Below are positions 7,103 to 14,660 of a stretch of 23,023 nt of DNA, piece after piece. This DNA is from CAZVAR01 sp964625225 (GTDB taxonomy: Bacteria > Pseudomonadota > Alphaproteobacteria > JAJUGE01), in NCBI GenBank assembly GCA_964625225.1, contig CAZVAR010000050.1, positions 1 through 23,023 on the forward strand, written 5' to 3'. How positions within the stretch are numbered: position 1 is the first letter of the stretch; each line of letters begins with the position of its first letter. The translations under genes and the position numbers were made by a program. Below the pieces are notes generated by a model. The model was not told the DNA's origin, did not search any database, and worked only from the letters and a program-made list of their open reading frames with translations.

Positions 7103-7651
7103 ATGTTCATGCGCAGATATCTTGCCGTGGCTGTGCTGCTTCCCCTCGTTGCCGCCTGTGCTGCGCGGCAGAGCGCCGTGCCCGAACCCGGCGACGAGGG
7201 CAGCCACTACGGCGTGACTGCCGATCCGGCGGTGGACTGGCGCACCGCGCTCCGCGGCGACACGGTCGAGGTCGAGATCGTCGATCGGAACAGCTATTAC
7301 CGGGTCGAGGAGATTCGCCTGGAGGGTCCCGACGGCCGGACCTACCCGGCCCCTGAACTGACCCGCAGTGTGGTCCGAGACCATTCCGGCCGCTGGTACG
7401 GCCGTCCTGCCGTTGGCATCGGCGGTGCTTTCGGCTCGCACGGCGGCGGCCTGGGCGTCGGGCTCAGCTTCCCGCTCGGCAACCGTGCCGAGCCGGATAC
7501 GAGCGTCACCAGCACCGAGGCGCGGATCCCGTTATCGGAACCCGACCGCTACCGTGCCGCGCCCGGGGCATGGGCGGTCGAGATCGTCCTCCGGACGCCG
7601 TCCGGCGATCGACGGGTCGCGCGGATCCCGGCACCCCGGCCCGCGGCCTAG
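7103..7651 (+). CDS. Predicted lipoprotein, function unknown
   Basis: A protein of about 182 aa with a lipoprotein signal: MFMRRYLAVAVLLPLVAAC, with Cys19 as the lipidation site (lipobox VAAC). The mature part has a short domain with RTALRGDTVEVEIVDRNSYYRVEEIRLEGPDGRTYPAP. A glycine-rich GIGGAFGSHGGGLGVGLSFPLG stretch follows, then a C-terminal beta-like part WAVEIVLRTPSGDRRVARIP. I do not recognise a named family. The start could be 7103 or 7109 (MRRYL), and a GTG at 7088 is also in frame. No strong Shine-Dalgarno helps to decide. The stop is 10 bases before a second lipoprotein gene, so the two are very likely one operon and may act together in the envelope. Confidence 0.75.
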   Translation: MFMRRYLAVAVLLPLVAACAARQSAVPEPGDEGSHYGVTADPAVDWRTALRGDTVEVEIVDRNSYYRVEEIRLEGPDGRTYPAPELTRSVVRDHSGRWYGRPAVGIGGAFGSHGGGLGVGLSFPLGNRAEPDTSVTSTEARIPLSEPDRYRAAPGAWAVEIVLRTPSGDRRVARIPAPRPAA

Positions 7652-7661
7652 AGAATCCGGC

Positions 7662-8267
7662 GTGCGCATTACAGCGGTCCGCATCCTTGGCCTCGCCCTC
7701 GCGGCGCTGATCGGTCTCGCCGGCTGCGCGGCGGAGCGACCACGTTATCCGCTTTATTCGGCGGTCCAGGTCACCGGATCGTTCGGCTATTTCGAGGAGC
7801 ATCTCGGCGGCGACCGATATCGGGTGGGCTATCGTGCCCCGATCCGGCGTGCCTATTCCCTGACGCGTGCGGAGCGGGAGCGCGAGGCGCAGCGCCTGAT
7901 CAACCTGTCCTACGATCTGGCGCTTCTGCGCGCCGCAGAACTGGCGCAGGCTCAGGGCGCCGCCGGGTTCGACATCGCAGACCGGGAGAACAATGTCGAG
8001 GTCAACGTCCACGAAGGCTACGCTTACGACCCGCTGTTCCCCCCGTTCCCGCACTGGCACTATCGCTACTACCACTATCCCTACTACCCCTACATCCCGT
8101 ACGGTCCGGCACTCTATCGCGACGCTCGGACCGAAGTAGCGGTCGAGGTGTCGTTCATCGCCACGATGAAGGACGAAGAGGCGGCGAGCGAGTTCGTCGC
8201 CGCCGCGACGATCGAGCGCGTGCGGGGAAAGTATCCGGAATTAGTGACAGCGTCCGCGGGAACCTGA
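7662..8267 (+). CDS. Predicted lipoprotein with Tyr/His-rich segment (CC0125/CC1285-like)
   Basis: A 201-aa lipoprotein starting at GTG 7662, with signal sequence and lipobox LAGC (Cys22). The segment GYFEEHLGGDRYRVGYR (42-58) followed by the helical RLINLSYDLALLRAAELAQAQGAAGFDI (78-105) resembles the alphaproteobacterial CC0125/CC1285-like lipoproteins. Those are annotated only as conserved envelope proteins. Residues 120-152 are extraordinarily aromatic: HWHYRYYHYPYYPY and neighbours, dominated by Tyr, His and Pro. After this the sequence returns to a normal beta/helix composition with VAVEVSFIATMKDEE. It follows the first lipoprotein gene by 10 bp. Its last codons overlap the -35 element of the promoter for the second sigma gene. 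Surface exposure is inferred. Confidence 0.78.
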   Translation: MRITAVRILGLALAALIGLAGCAAERPRYPLYSAVQVTGSFGYFEEHLGGDRYRVGYRAPIRRAYSLTRAEREREAQRLINLSYDLALLRAAELAQAQGAAGFDIADRENNVEVNVHEGYAYDPLFPPFPHWHYRYYHYPYYPYIPYGPALYRDARTEVAVEVSFIATMKDEEAASEFVAAATIERVRGKYPELVTASAGT

Positions 8268-8283
8268 CCGCCCGCCGGCTGTT
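8259..8283 (+). promoter_or_regulatory. EcfG-type promoter upstream of the second ECF sigma gene
   Basis: GGAAC at 8259-8263 is followed 17 bases later by GTT at 8281-8283 (equivalently N16 then TGTT). This is close to the EcfG consensus GGAAC-N16/17-CGTT, with only the first -10 base differing. It overlaps the end of the upstream lipoprotein gene and lies about 84 bases before the sigma ATG at 8367. It implies positive autoregulation by an EcfG-type factor. Confidence 0.55.
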
Positions 8284-8366
8284 ACGTTATCGGCTGCCTT
8301 GGCCCATGGGCAGCGCCCGCCTCCGGCGGCCCATCCTGGTCGCCGCCAACCTCGGAAATCGGTGAG

Positions 8367-8993
8367 ATGAGCCCAATCTCGGAAGACCACCTCGCCAGCA
8401 TCGAAGCCTCCTTGACGGAGCAGATTCCCTACCTCCGGCGCTACGCCGCCGTGCTCTGCCGGGATCGGGACCGCGCCGACGATCTGGTACAGGAGTGCCT
8501 GCTGCGCGCGATCGACAATATCGAGCAGTTCCAGCTCGGGACGAATCTGCGTGCCTGGCTCTTCACGATCCTTCGCAACGCGCACCTGAACCATTGCCGC
8601 CGCGACCAGCGCTATCAGTTCTCGTCACTGGACGATTCCGAGAATGGCTGGGAGACCCCGACGCCATGCTCCCAGACCGACGTGGTCGCGCTGAAGGAGC
8701 TGGAGCGCTGTCTCATGCTCATCCCGGAAGCACAGCGCGAGGCCTTGCTGCTGATCGTGGTCGAAGGAATGACCTACGAGGAGGCCGCGAGCGTCATGAG
8801 CGTGCCGGTCGGCACGATCCGCTCCCGTATCAGCCGGGCGCGGCGCGCTCTCATGTTCCTGTACGACAGCCAGGAACGGCCGCCGGCGGAGAATTGCGGC
8901 GCGCCGTCTCAGGAGCCGAGAAGGCGCCGGGCGAGCGCAAGGCGCACCGAGACGCCGGAGCTCGAGCTGATCTCCAGCTTGGCGCTGAGCTGA
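8367..8993 (+). CDS. ECF sigma factor (EcfG-like, second copy) with C-terminal tail
   Basis: A 208-aa ECF sigma factor. Region 2 covers about residues 18-85 (DRADDLVQECLLRA, GTNLRAWLFTILRN). Region 4 covers about 115-165 (EAQREALLLIVVEGMTYEEAASVMSVPVGTIRSRISRARRAL). These wordings are typical of EcfG, the general-stress sigma factor released when PhyR titrates NepR. A Shine-Dalgarno-like GGTGAG abuts ATG 8367. The tail after about residue 170 (RPPAENCGAPSQEPRRRRAS...) is unusual for the family. Its last 28 residues are encoded opposite the 3' end of the histidine kinase gene. A candidate EcfG promoter lies upstream. Neither NepR nor PhyR is adjacent, so membership of the stress-response core is inferred from sequence and promoters. 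Confidence 0.9.
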   Translation: MSPISEDHLASIEASLTEQIPYLRRYAAVLCRDRDRADDLVQECLLRAIDNIEQFQLGTNLRAWLFTILRNAHLNHCRRDQRYQFSSLDDSENGWETPTPCSQTDVVALKELERCLMLIPEAQREALLLIVVEGMTYEEAASVMSVPVGTIRSRISRARRALMFLYDSQERPPAENCGAPSQEPRRRRASARRTETPELELISSLALS

Positions 8994-10597
8994 TTGGCCA
9001 GCGCCTGCATCAGCCGCAGCCCCACTGCCCCGCCGCCGCCGAGATCCGCGACGTTGCCGCTTATCCCGATGCCGTCGTCCTCGATGGCGATCCGAACTTC
9101 GTCCGGAGTTTCCGAGAACCGGATCCACACCGTTCCGACCCGCCCGCCGGGAAAGGCATGCTGCAGCGCGTTCATGACCGCCTCGGCCGCCAGCAGGGCC
9201 AGGGGCACCGCGCGCTCCATTGCGATGGCGAAGCCCGGAACCTCGACCTCGCAGCGCACCCGGTCGCCCACCCCGTGCAGTTCCAACAGCTCGTCGCAGA
9301 TGCCGAGCAGAACCTGGCGGATGTCCACCTGCCCCGGTTCCCGGCTGGAATGGAGCCGGTCCTGCACGACGCCGAGCGTCTGAATCCGGGCCTGCGCCTC
9401 GCGCAGATGGTGCCGTAGGTCGGGCGAGCGTACCCGCCGGCGCTGGAGATCGAGCAGGCCGGCGACAATCTCGAGATTGCTGCCGAGGCACCGGTGCATC
9501 TCACGGATCTCCGCTTCCTGCTCGGCGAGCGCCCGGTGCAGGGAGCGGTCGCGCCGCGCGGACCGGCGCGCGAGCAAGGTCATCGTCCGCGCCAGCAGAC
9601 TCAGCTCGCTGCGCAGCCAGGGCATCGGCGCCTTCGCATGGTGCCCGGCGCTCCAGGCTGCGGCGGCGCGGCCGAGTGCGCGGAGCCGACGCGCGATGAG
9701 GAGCTGCACGGCCGCCCATGTCGCCAGCAGTGCGAGCGCCCACAGCGCCAACGGGCCGGCGACGCGGTCGCGGAACCGGCGGTCCGCCTCATAGCGGCCC
9801 GTCGCTTCGGGAATGCCGACCGCAACGGCGTATCCCGTGCCCGGAAGCCCGGCGATACCGAAGCGCAAGGCCGTCCCGGCGAGATCCCGGGCCTCGAACG
9901 TTGTCTGCCGATCCCCCGCGAGTGCCGCCTTGAGGGTTGCTGCCGGCGGTCCGGGACCGGCGTCGGCGGGAAACCTGCCGACGATCTCCCCCGCCGCATT
10001 CACCAGCAGCCGGTACGCGCCCTCCGGTAGCGTCTGGCCGGGAATCGGCCCGTCGAGGGGATCCGCCGCCAGACGCGCGCGAAGTGCCCCCGCGACGTCC
10101 CCCTCGGCATTGCGGATCGGCACCGCCACTGTCCACTCGCCGGTGCCGGCCGCGGCGCCGGGCTCCGGCGGCTGCAGGCTCAATGCAGTGCCGCCCTTCA
10201 GTTGCCGGAGCAAGGCCGTGACATCGGCCGGCGCCGCCGACGGCGCGCCGCACCGGATGGTGCCGGCCTCACCCAGCGCGGCGATCTCGCGGATCCGCGG
10301 TTCGAGGCGGGCCGCACCGTCCAACAACGCGGCGCACGGCTCCCGGTTGGCCGTCTGCAGCACCGGTGCGGCAGCGAGCCTCTCCAGCAGGCGCAGCACT
10401 GCGCCGACCGTCTGTGCCTGCGCGGCCGCGGCCGCCGCGGCCAGTTGCTCCGGCGCCCGCGCGGCTTCGGCCAGCATCAGCGCCCGGTCGCGCCACGCCG
10501 TATGCGCAACGAAGGCGGCCGCCGGCAGTGTCACGGCGAGCACCAGCAGCGTCACCTGCATCCGCAACGGCAGGCCGGGCCTGAGCCTGCGCCTCAT
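8909..10597 (-). CDS. Sensor histidine kinase, HisKA_2 type, with altered H-box
   Basis: A 562-aa membrane sensor kinase. TM1 is at about 14-32 and TM2 at about 280-302, enclosing a periplasmic sensor of some 240 residues. A HAMP-like linker follows, then the HisKA_2 helices (about 362-425) and the ATPase domain (about 455-560). The ATP-binding motifs are intact: N-box EAVMNALQHAFPGGR (N476), DDGIGI (507-512), and the glycine loop GGGGAVGLRLMQALANQL (520-537). The H-box reads EMHRCLGSNLEIV. Aligned with canonical EMHHRVKNNLQII, Arg369 occupies the phospho-acceptor position and only the preceding His368 remains. The gene follows terC by 26 bp, with GGAG before the ATG. Its 3' end overlaps the second sigma gene by 85 nt. 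Confidence 0.88.
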   Translation of the reverse strand: MRRRLRPGLPLRMQVTLLVLAVTLPAAAFVAHTAWRDRALMLAEAARAPEQLAAAAAAAQAQTVGAVLRLLERLAAAPVLQTANREPCAALLDGAARLEPRIREIAALGEAGTIRCGAPSAAPADVTALLRQLKGGTALSLQPPEPGAAAGTGEWTVAVPIRNAEGDVAGALRARLAADPLDGPIPGQTLPEGAYRLLVNAAGEIVGRFPADAGPGPPAATLKAALAGDRQTTFEARDLAGTALRFGIAGLPGTGYAVAVGIPEATGRYEADRRFRDRVAGPLALWALALLATWAAVQLLIARRLRALGRAAAAWSAGHHAKAPMPWLRSELSLLARTMTLLARRSARRDRSLHRALAEQEAEIREMHRCLGSNLEIVAGLLDLQRRRVRSPDLRHHLREAQARIQTLGVVQDRLHSSREPGQVDIRQVLLGICDELLELHGVGDRVRCEVEVPGFAIAMERAVPLALLAAEAVMNALQHAFPGGRVGTVWIRFSETPDEVRIAIEDDGIGISGNVADLGGGGAVGLRLMQALANQLSAKLEISSSSGVSVRLALARRLLGS

Positions 10598-10623
10598 AGC
10601 GCTCTCCGGAGGCCGACGGCGCC

Positions 10624-11367
10624 CTACTGGTGGCCGGCGGCCGCCTGCTGCGCCTCGCGCGCCCGGCGCCGCCGCCTGGCCGCCAGCAGATTCAGCGCCT
10701 CGACCAGTACCGAAAAGGCAATGGCAAAGTAGAGATAGCCGCGCGGAATGTGGAAGTGCAGCCCGTCCGCCACCAGCGCGACACCGACCAGCAGCAGGAA
10801 GCTGAGCGCGAGCATCTTGGCCGTCGGGTGTCGGTGGATGAACGCGCTGACCGGCCCCGATGCGACCAGCATCACGATCATCGCGATCACGACGGCGGCG
10901 ACCATCACCGGCAGTTCCCGGGCCATGCCGATGGCGGTGATGACCGAGTCCAGCGAGAATACGATGTCGAGAACCATGATCTGCGTGACCACGTTGACGA
11001 AGCTGGCCGGAGCCACCTCGCGCCGTTCCTCGTTACCCTCGACCGTTTGGTGAATCTCCCAGGTGCCCTTGGCGATCAGGAACATGCCACCCGCCAGCAG
11101 GATCAGGTCGCGCCACGACACCTCGTAATCGAACATCGCGAAGACCGGCTCTGTCAGTCCGATGATCCAGGTGAGGCTCGCCAACAGGATGATCCGCATG
11201 ATCAGCGCTGCGCCGAGACCGAGCCGCCGGGCCATCGCCCTTTGGGGCTCCCGCAGCCGTTCCGCAACGATCGAGATGAAGATCACGTTGTCGATGCCGA
11301 GCACGATCTCCAGCGCGGTCAGCGTCAGGAGGCTGGCCCAGATCTGCGGGTCGGCGATCCAGTCCAC
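10624..11367 (-). CDS. TerC family integral membrane protein
   Basis: A 247-aa polytopic inner-membrane protein of the TerC family, proposed metal-ion (often Mn) exporters or tellurium-resistance proteins. The two characteristic acidic membrane motifs are present: LTALEIVLGIDNVIFISI near the N terminus and IMVLDIVFSLDSVITAIGMA in the middle, consistent with the family's inverted-repeat topology. Further membrane segments include LILLAGGMFLIAKGTWEIHQT and LALSFLLLVGVALVADGLHFHIP. The start is taken as GTG 11367 (VDWIADPQIWA), with a GAGGAT element about eight bases upstream, because the long N-terminal extension in the same frame is not protein-like. It is the first gene of a probable pair with the histidine kinase 26 bp downstream and is divergent from the selD fusion. 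The substrate is unproven. Confidence 0.88.
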   Translation of the reverse strand: MDWIADPQIWASLLTLTALEIVLGIDNVIFISIVAERLREPQRAMARRLGLGAALIMRIILLASLTWIIGLTEPVFAMFDYEVSWRDLILLAGGMFLIAKGTWEIHQTVEGNEERREVAPASFVNVVTQIMVLDIVFSLDSVITAIGMARELPVMVAAVVIAMIVMLVASGPVSAFIHRHPTAKMLALSFLLLVGVALVADGLHFHIPRGYLYFAIAFSVLVEALNLLAARRRRRAREAQQAAAGHQ

Positions 11368-11478
11368 GATGCGATCCTCGGAGCCTTGAGCACGAAGTCG
11401 GCGCCGGTGCGTGACGCCTCGACGCGGCGCGCGAGCGGCCTGCAGAGTAGCGGCATCCGTGGCCCGGCGAAACGGCGT

Positions 11479-11497
11479 CGGACCGCGGGACGGTCCG
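11479..11497. repeat. Inverted repeat CGGACCG-N5-CGGTCCG between terC and the selD fusion
   Basis: Perfect 7-bp arms at 11479-11485 and 11491-11497 lie within the 172-bp divergent gap. The half-sites are identical to those of the palindrome at 714-727 upstream of the TAXI gene. It could be an operator or a small hairpin in the selD-fusion leader. Chance recurrence is possible at this base composition. Confidence 0.3.
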
Positions 11498-11539
11498 CCG
11501 CCGATTGATCTGGCTCCCGCCGGGCCGCATAAAGCGTGG

Positions 11540-13780
11540 ATGCGGAGCCACGAATCGCCCGTGCTGAAGGATCTGGTGCTCCTGGGTGGCGGGCACAGCC
11601 ACGTCACCGTGATGCGTCGCTTCGGGATGCAGCCTGCCCCCGGAGTCCGCCTGACGGTCATCGCACGCGACCTGCATACACCCTATTCGGGGATGCTGCC
11701 CGGCTTCGTCGCCGGCCACTACGGTTTCGACGAGATCCACATCGACCTCGCGCCGCTCGCCCGTTTCGCCGGCGCCCGCCTCTACCACGACGAGGCGGTC
11801 GGGCTCGATCTCGCCAACCGCCGCGTCCTCTGCCGGGGCCGCCCGCCGGTCGCCTACGATCTGCTGTCGATCGACACCGGCTCGACACCGCGTCTCGACG
11901 TGCCGGGCGCGGCCGAGACGGCGATCGCGGTCAAGCCGATCGGCCGCTTCATTGCGAAATGGGAGGCGCTGTGCCGCCGGCTGCTGGCGGCCCCCGGTCC
12001 GATCCGGGTCGGCATCGTCGGCGACGGCGCCGGCGGCATCGAGCTGCTGCTGGCGGCCCAGCATCGCCTCGGCGCCATGTTCCGAGCAGCAGGTTCGCGG
12101 CAGAGCCCCGAATTTCACCTGTTCGGCAAGTCCGACGATATCCTCCCCGGCTTCGCCGCCGCGACCCGGCGCCGGCTGCGGCGCATCCTCGCGGCGCGCG
12201 GCGTGCGGCTGCATCTGGCTGACCCGGTCGTCCGCGTTGAGCCTGACCGCGTCCACACCGTGTCCGGCGAGGTCGTTGCCCTGGACGGCGTTCTCTGGGT
12301 GACCCCGGCTGCCGCGCCGTCCTGGCCGGCGGAGGCCGGGCTGGCGGTCGACGAGCGCGGCTTCATCGCCGTCGATCCGACGTTGCGATCGGTCTCCCAT
12401 CCCGAGGTCTTCGCTGCGGGCGATGTCGCCGCGGTGCTGGAACACCCCCGGCCGAAGGCCGGCGTATTCGCGGTCCGGCAGGGGCCGCCCCTCTACCGCA
12501 ACCTGCGCGCAGCCCTGGAGGGACGGCCGCTCCGGCCGTTTCGTCCGCAGCGCGAGTTCCTGACCATCATCGGCACCGGCGACGGCCGCGCGGTCGCCAG
12601 CCGCAACGGCATCGCCGTGGAAGGTGCCTGGGTCTGGCGCTGGAAGGACCGCATCGACCGCCGGTTCATGCGGCGTTACGCGGACCTGCCGGAGATGCGC
12701 CCGGCATCGGGCCGCCCGGCAACCGGCGACGCGCCCGCCGATGCCACGATGCGCTGCGGCGGCTGCGGCGCCAAGGTCGGCAGCACGGTCCTCACCGCGG
12801 CCCTCGCCGCCCTGCCGCCGCAGCCGCCGCGTGCCGACGTGCTGATCGGCCTCGACGCCTCCGACGACGCCGCCGTCGTGACCGTCCCCGCCGGCAAGCT
12901 GGTCGTCCACAGCGTCGATTATTTTCGTGCCCTGATCGACGACCCGTATCTGTTCGGCCGAATCGCCGCGAATCACTGCCTCGGCGACCTCTATGCGATG
13001 GGTGCGGAACCGCAGACGGCGCTGGCGATCGCCACCCTCCCCTACGGCCCGGAAGAAAAAGTCCGGGAGCTCCTGTTCCAGCTCATGTCCGGCGCCCTCG
13101 CGACCCTCGACGAGGCCGGTGCCGCGCTCGCCGGCGGGCACACCGGCGAAGGCGCGGAGCTGGGTCTCGGCTTCTCCGTCAACGGCATCGTCGACCGTGA
13201 CGCCGTCCTGACCAAAGGCGGAATGCGGCCGGGCGATCGCCTGATCCTGACCAAGGCCGTGGGCACCGGGACCCTGTTCGCCGCCGCCATGCAGGGCAAG
13301 GCGAAGGGACGCTGGCTCGACGCGGCGCTGGCGTCGATGATCCAGTCGAGCCGACCTGCCGCCGAATGCCTCCGACGGCACGGCGTCACTGCCTGCACCG
13401 ACGTGACCGGCTTCGGGCTGCTCGGACACCTCGCCGAAATGGCGGCGGCCTCGGGAACGGGGGCACGCCTTCGCCTCGACGCGGTGCCCCTGCTCGACGG
13501 TGCCGTCGAGACGGCGGCCGCCGGGATCGTCAGCACGCTGCACCCGCAGAACCTCGCCTTCCGCGGCGGGCTGCGGGTGTCGGAAGGAAGCGCTGCGGAC
13601 CGGCGGTTCCCGCTGCTGTTCGACCCGCAGACCGCGGGCGGCCTGCTCGCCAGTGTCCCCGCCGACCGCACCGACGCCTGCCTCGACGCGCTGCGGCGGC
13701 TCGGCTACGCGGCGGCGGCCGCGATCGGCGAGGTGGTCCCCGGCGGCGCCGCCCCCGAGCCGATCACGCTGGAGCCATGA
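11540..13780 (+). CDS. selD: Fused NAD(FAD)-dependent oxidoreductase - selenide,water dikinase
   Basis: A 746-aa two-domain protein. Residues 1 to about 390 form a pyridine-nucleotide-disulfide-type oxidoreductase: FAD-binding LVLLGGGHSHVTVMRRFGM (12-30), NAD(P)-binding VGIVGDGAGGIELLLAA (157-173) and the FAD-phosphate motif VFAAGDVAAV (290-299). Residues from about 404 form SelD, which makes selenophosphate from selenide and ATP. MRCGGCGAKVG places C409 and K412 at the catalytic Cys17/Lys20 positions of E. coli SelD; the Cys19 equivalent is Ala. ASDDAAVV, GHTGEGAELGLGF and CTDVTGFGLLGHL follow. The fusion is a known arrangement, with the N-terminal part thought to supply reduced selenium. 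The start is 11540, with GTG 11561 as an alternative. The 3' end overlaps the convergent deacetylase gene by 17 bp. No other selenium genes are in the window. Confidence 0.93.
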   Translation: MRSHESPVLKDLVLLGGGHSHVTVMRRFGMQPAPGVRLTVIARDLHTPYSGMLPGFVAGHYGFDEIHIDLAPLARFAGARLYHDEAVGLDLANRRVLCRGRPPVAYDLLSIDTGSTPRLDVPGAAETAIAVKPIGRFIAKWEALCRRLLAAPGPIRVGIVGDGAGGIELLLAAQHRLGAMFRAAGSRQSPEFHLFGKSDDILPGFAAATRRRLRRILAARGVRLHLADPVVRVEPDRVHTVSGEVVALDGVLWVTPAAAPSWPAEAGLAVDERGFIAVDPTLRSVSHPEVFAAGDVAAVLEHPRPKAGVFAVRQGPPLYRNLRAALEGRPLRPFRPQREFLTIIGTGDGRAVASRNGIAVEGAWVWRWKDRIDRRFMRRYADLPEMRPASGRPATGDAPADATMRCGGCGAKVGSTVLTAALAALPPQPPRADVLIGLDASDDAAVVTVPAGKLVVHSVDYFRALIDDPYLFGRIAANHCLGDLYAMGAEPQTALAIATLPYGPEEKVRELLFQLMSGALATLDEAGAALAGGHTGEGAELGLGFSVNGIVDRDAVLTKGGMRPGDRLILTKAVGTGTLFAAAMQGKAKGRWLDAALASMIQSSRPAAECLRRHGVTACTDVTGFGLLGHLAEMAAASGTGARLRLDAVPLLDGAVETAAAGIVSTLHPQNLAFRGGLRVSEGSAADRRFPLLFDPQTAGGLLASVPADRTDACLDALRRLGYAAAAAIGEVVPGGAAPEPITLEP

Positions 13781-14660
13781 CCTCGGCGCCGCCCGTCCCG
13801 TCCGCGGCCATGAACCAGTCGGCGATCTCGCTGCCGGTCACGAACACGGTGTCGTCCCGCTTCAACAGCAGGTCGAGCATCCGCTCCAGATAGTAGGCGC
13901 GGTGCGGAACACCCATGATGTGCGGGTGCAGCGCGATCGTCTGCACGCGCGGCTGCCGCTCCAGCTCGCGCTCGAGCACGGCCAGGGTCGCTTCCAGCCG
14001 CCGCAGCATCTCGTCCGAGGACAGGTTCTGCACGGCGTAGATCGGCACGTCGTTCAGCTCGACCGTGTAGGGCATGGCCAGCATCGGCCCGTGGCTGGTC
14101 CGCATCCAGCACGGCAGGTCGTCGAGATACCAGTCGCAGAGCCACTCGATTCCGGCCTTTTTGAGCAGGTCCGGCGTGTCGAAGCTCTCCCCCATGCCGG
14201 GGCCGAGCCAGCCGCGCGTCTTCTTGCCGGTCAGTTGCTCGAGCCGTTCCAGGCTTTTCCGGATGACGGCCTCCTCGTCCTCCTCGAACTGCAGGGAGCG
14301 CTGTACCCAGCCATGCCCGACAAACTCCCATCCGGCCCGCAGCATCGCCTCGGCGCAGCTCGGATACAGATCGGCGCAGGCGGCGTTCATGAAGGCGCTG
14401 GCGGGCAGCCCACGATCCTCCAGGATATCGATCAGCCGCGGCATACCGGCACGCATGCCGTATTCCACCCAGTTGAAGTTGGCGACGTCGGGGATCGGCG
14501 CCTTCCCGTGCGGGGCGGGCAGCACGGATCGGGGCATCGGCTGGTCGAACGGCCAATGCTCGACGTTCACGACGACGTGCACCATCAGCGGCTTGCCGCG
14601 GTAGGGCGGCAGAGCCTTGCGCTCGCTCGACATGCGGTAAGGAACACGCGGATTCGACAT
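13764..14660 (-). CDS. Polysaccharide-deacetylase-fold protein (PuuE/allantoinase-like)
   Basis: A 298-aa protein of the NodB/polysaccharide-deacetylase superfamily, with no signal peptide. Segments matching the fold are VHVVVNVEHWPFD (27-39), LPASAFMNAACADLYP (85-100), WEFVGHGWVQRSLQ (111-124), GWLGPGMGESFDTPDLL (150-166) and TIALHPHIMG (241-250). The first motif is NVE rather than the Asp-Asp of metal-dependent deacetylases, and the second has only GHGW. Both suit the cytoplasmic PuuE-type allantoinase/deacylase branch better than peptidoglycan or chitin deacetylases. The substrate is not identifiable. Start ATG 14660 has GGAGG five bases upstream. The gene is divergent from otsB and its stop overlaps the selD-fusion stop by 17 bp. 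Confidence 0.85.
   Translation of the reverse strand: MSNPRVPYRMSSERKALPPYRGKPLMVHVVVNVEHWPFDQPMPRSVLPAPHGKAPIPDVANFNWVEYGMRAGMPRLIDILEDRGLPASAFMNAACADLYPSCAEAMLRAGWEFVGHGWVQRSLQFEEDEEAVIRKSLERLEQLTGKKTRGWLGPGMGESFDTPDLLKKAGIEWLCDWYLDDLPCWMRTSHGPMLAMPYTVELNDVPIYAVQNLSSDEMLRRLEATLAVLERELERQPRVQTIALHPHIMGVPHRAYYLERMLDLLLKRDDTVFVTGSEIADWFMAADGTGGAEVMAPA

Noticed and set aside
11033..13543. 836-aa minus-strand open frame opposite the selD fusion
   Set aside because: It is a shadow frame antisense to an unmistakable oxidoreductase-SelD coding sequence. Long antisense frames are common at this GC content.
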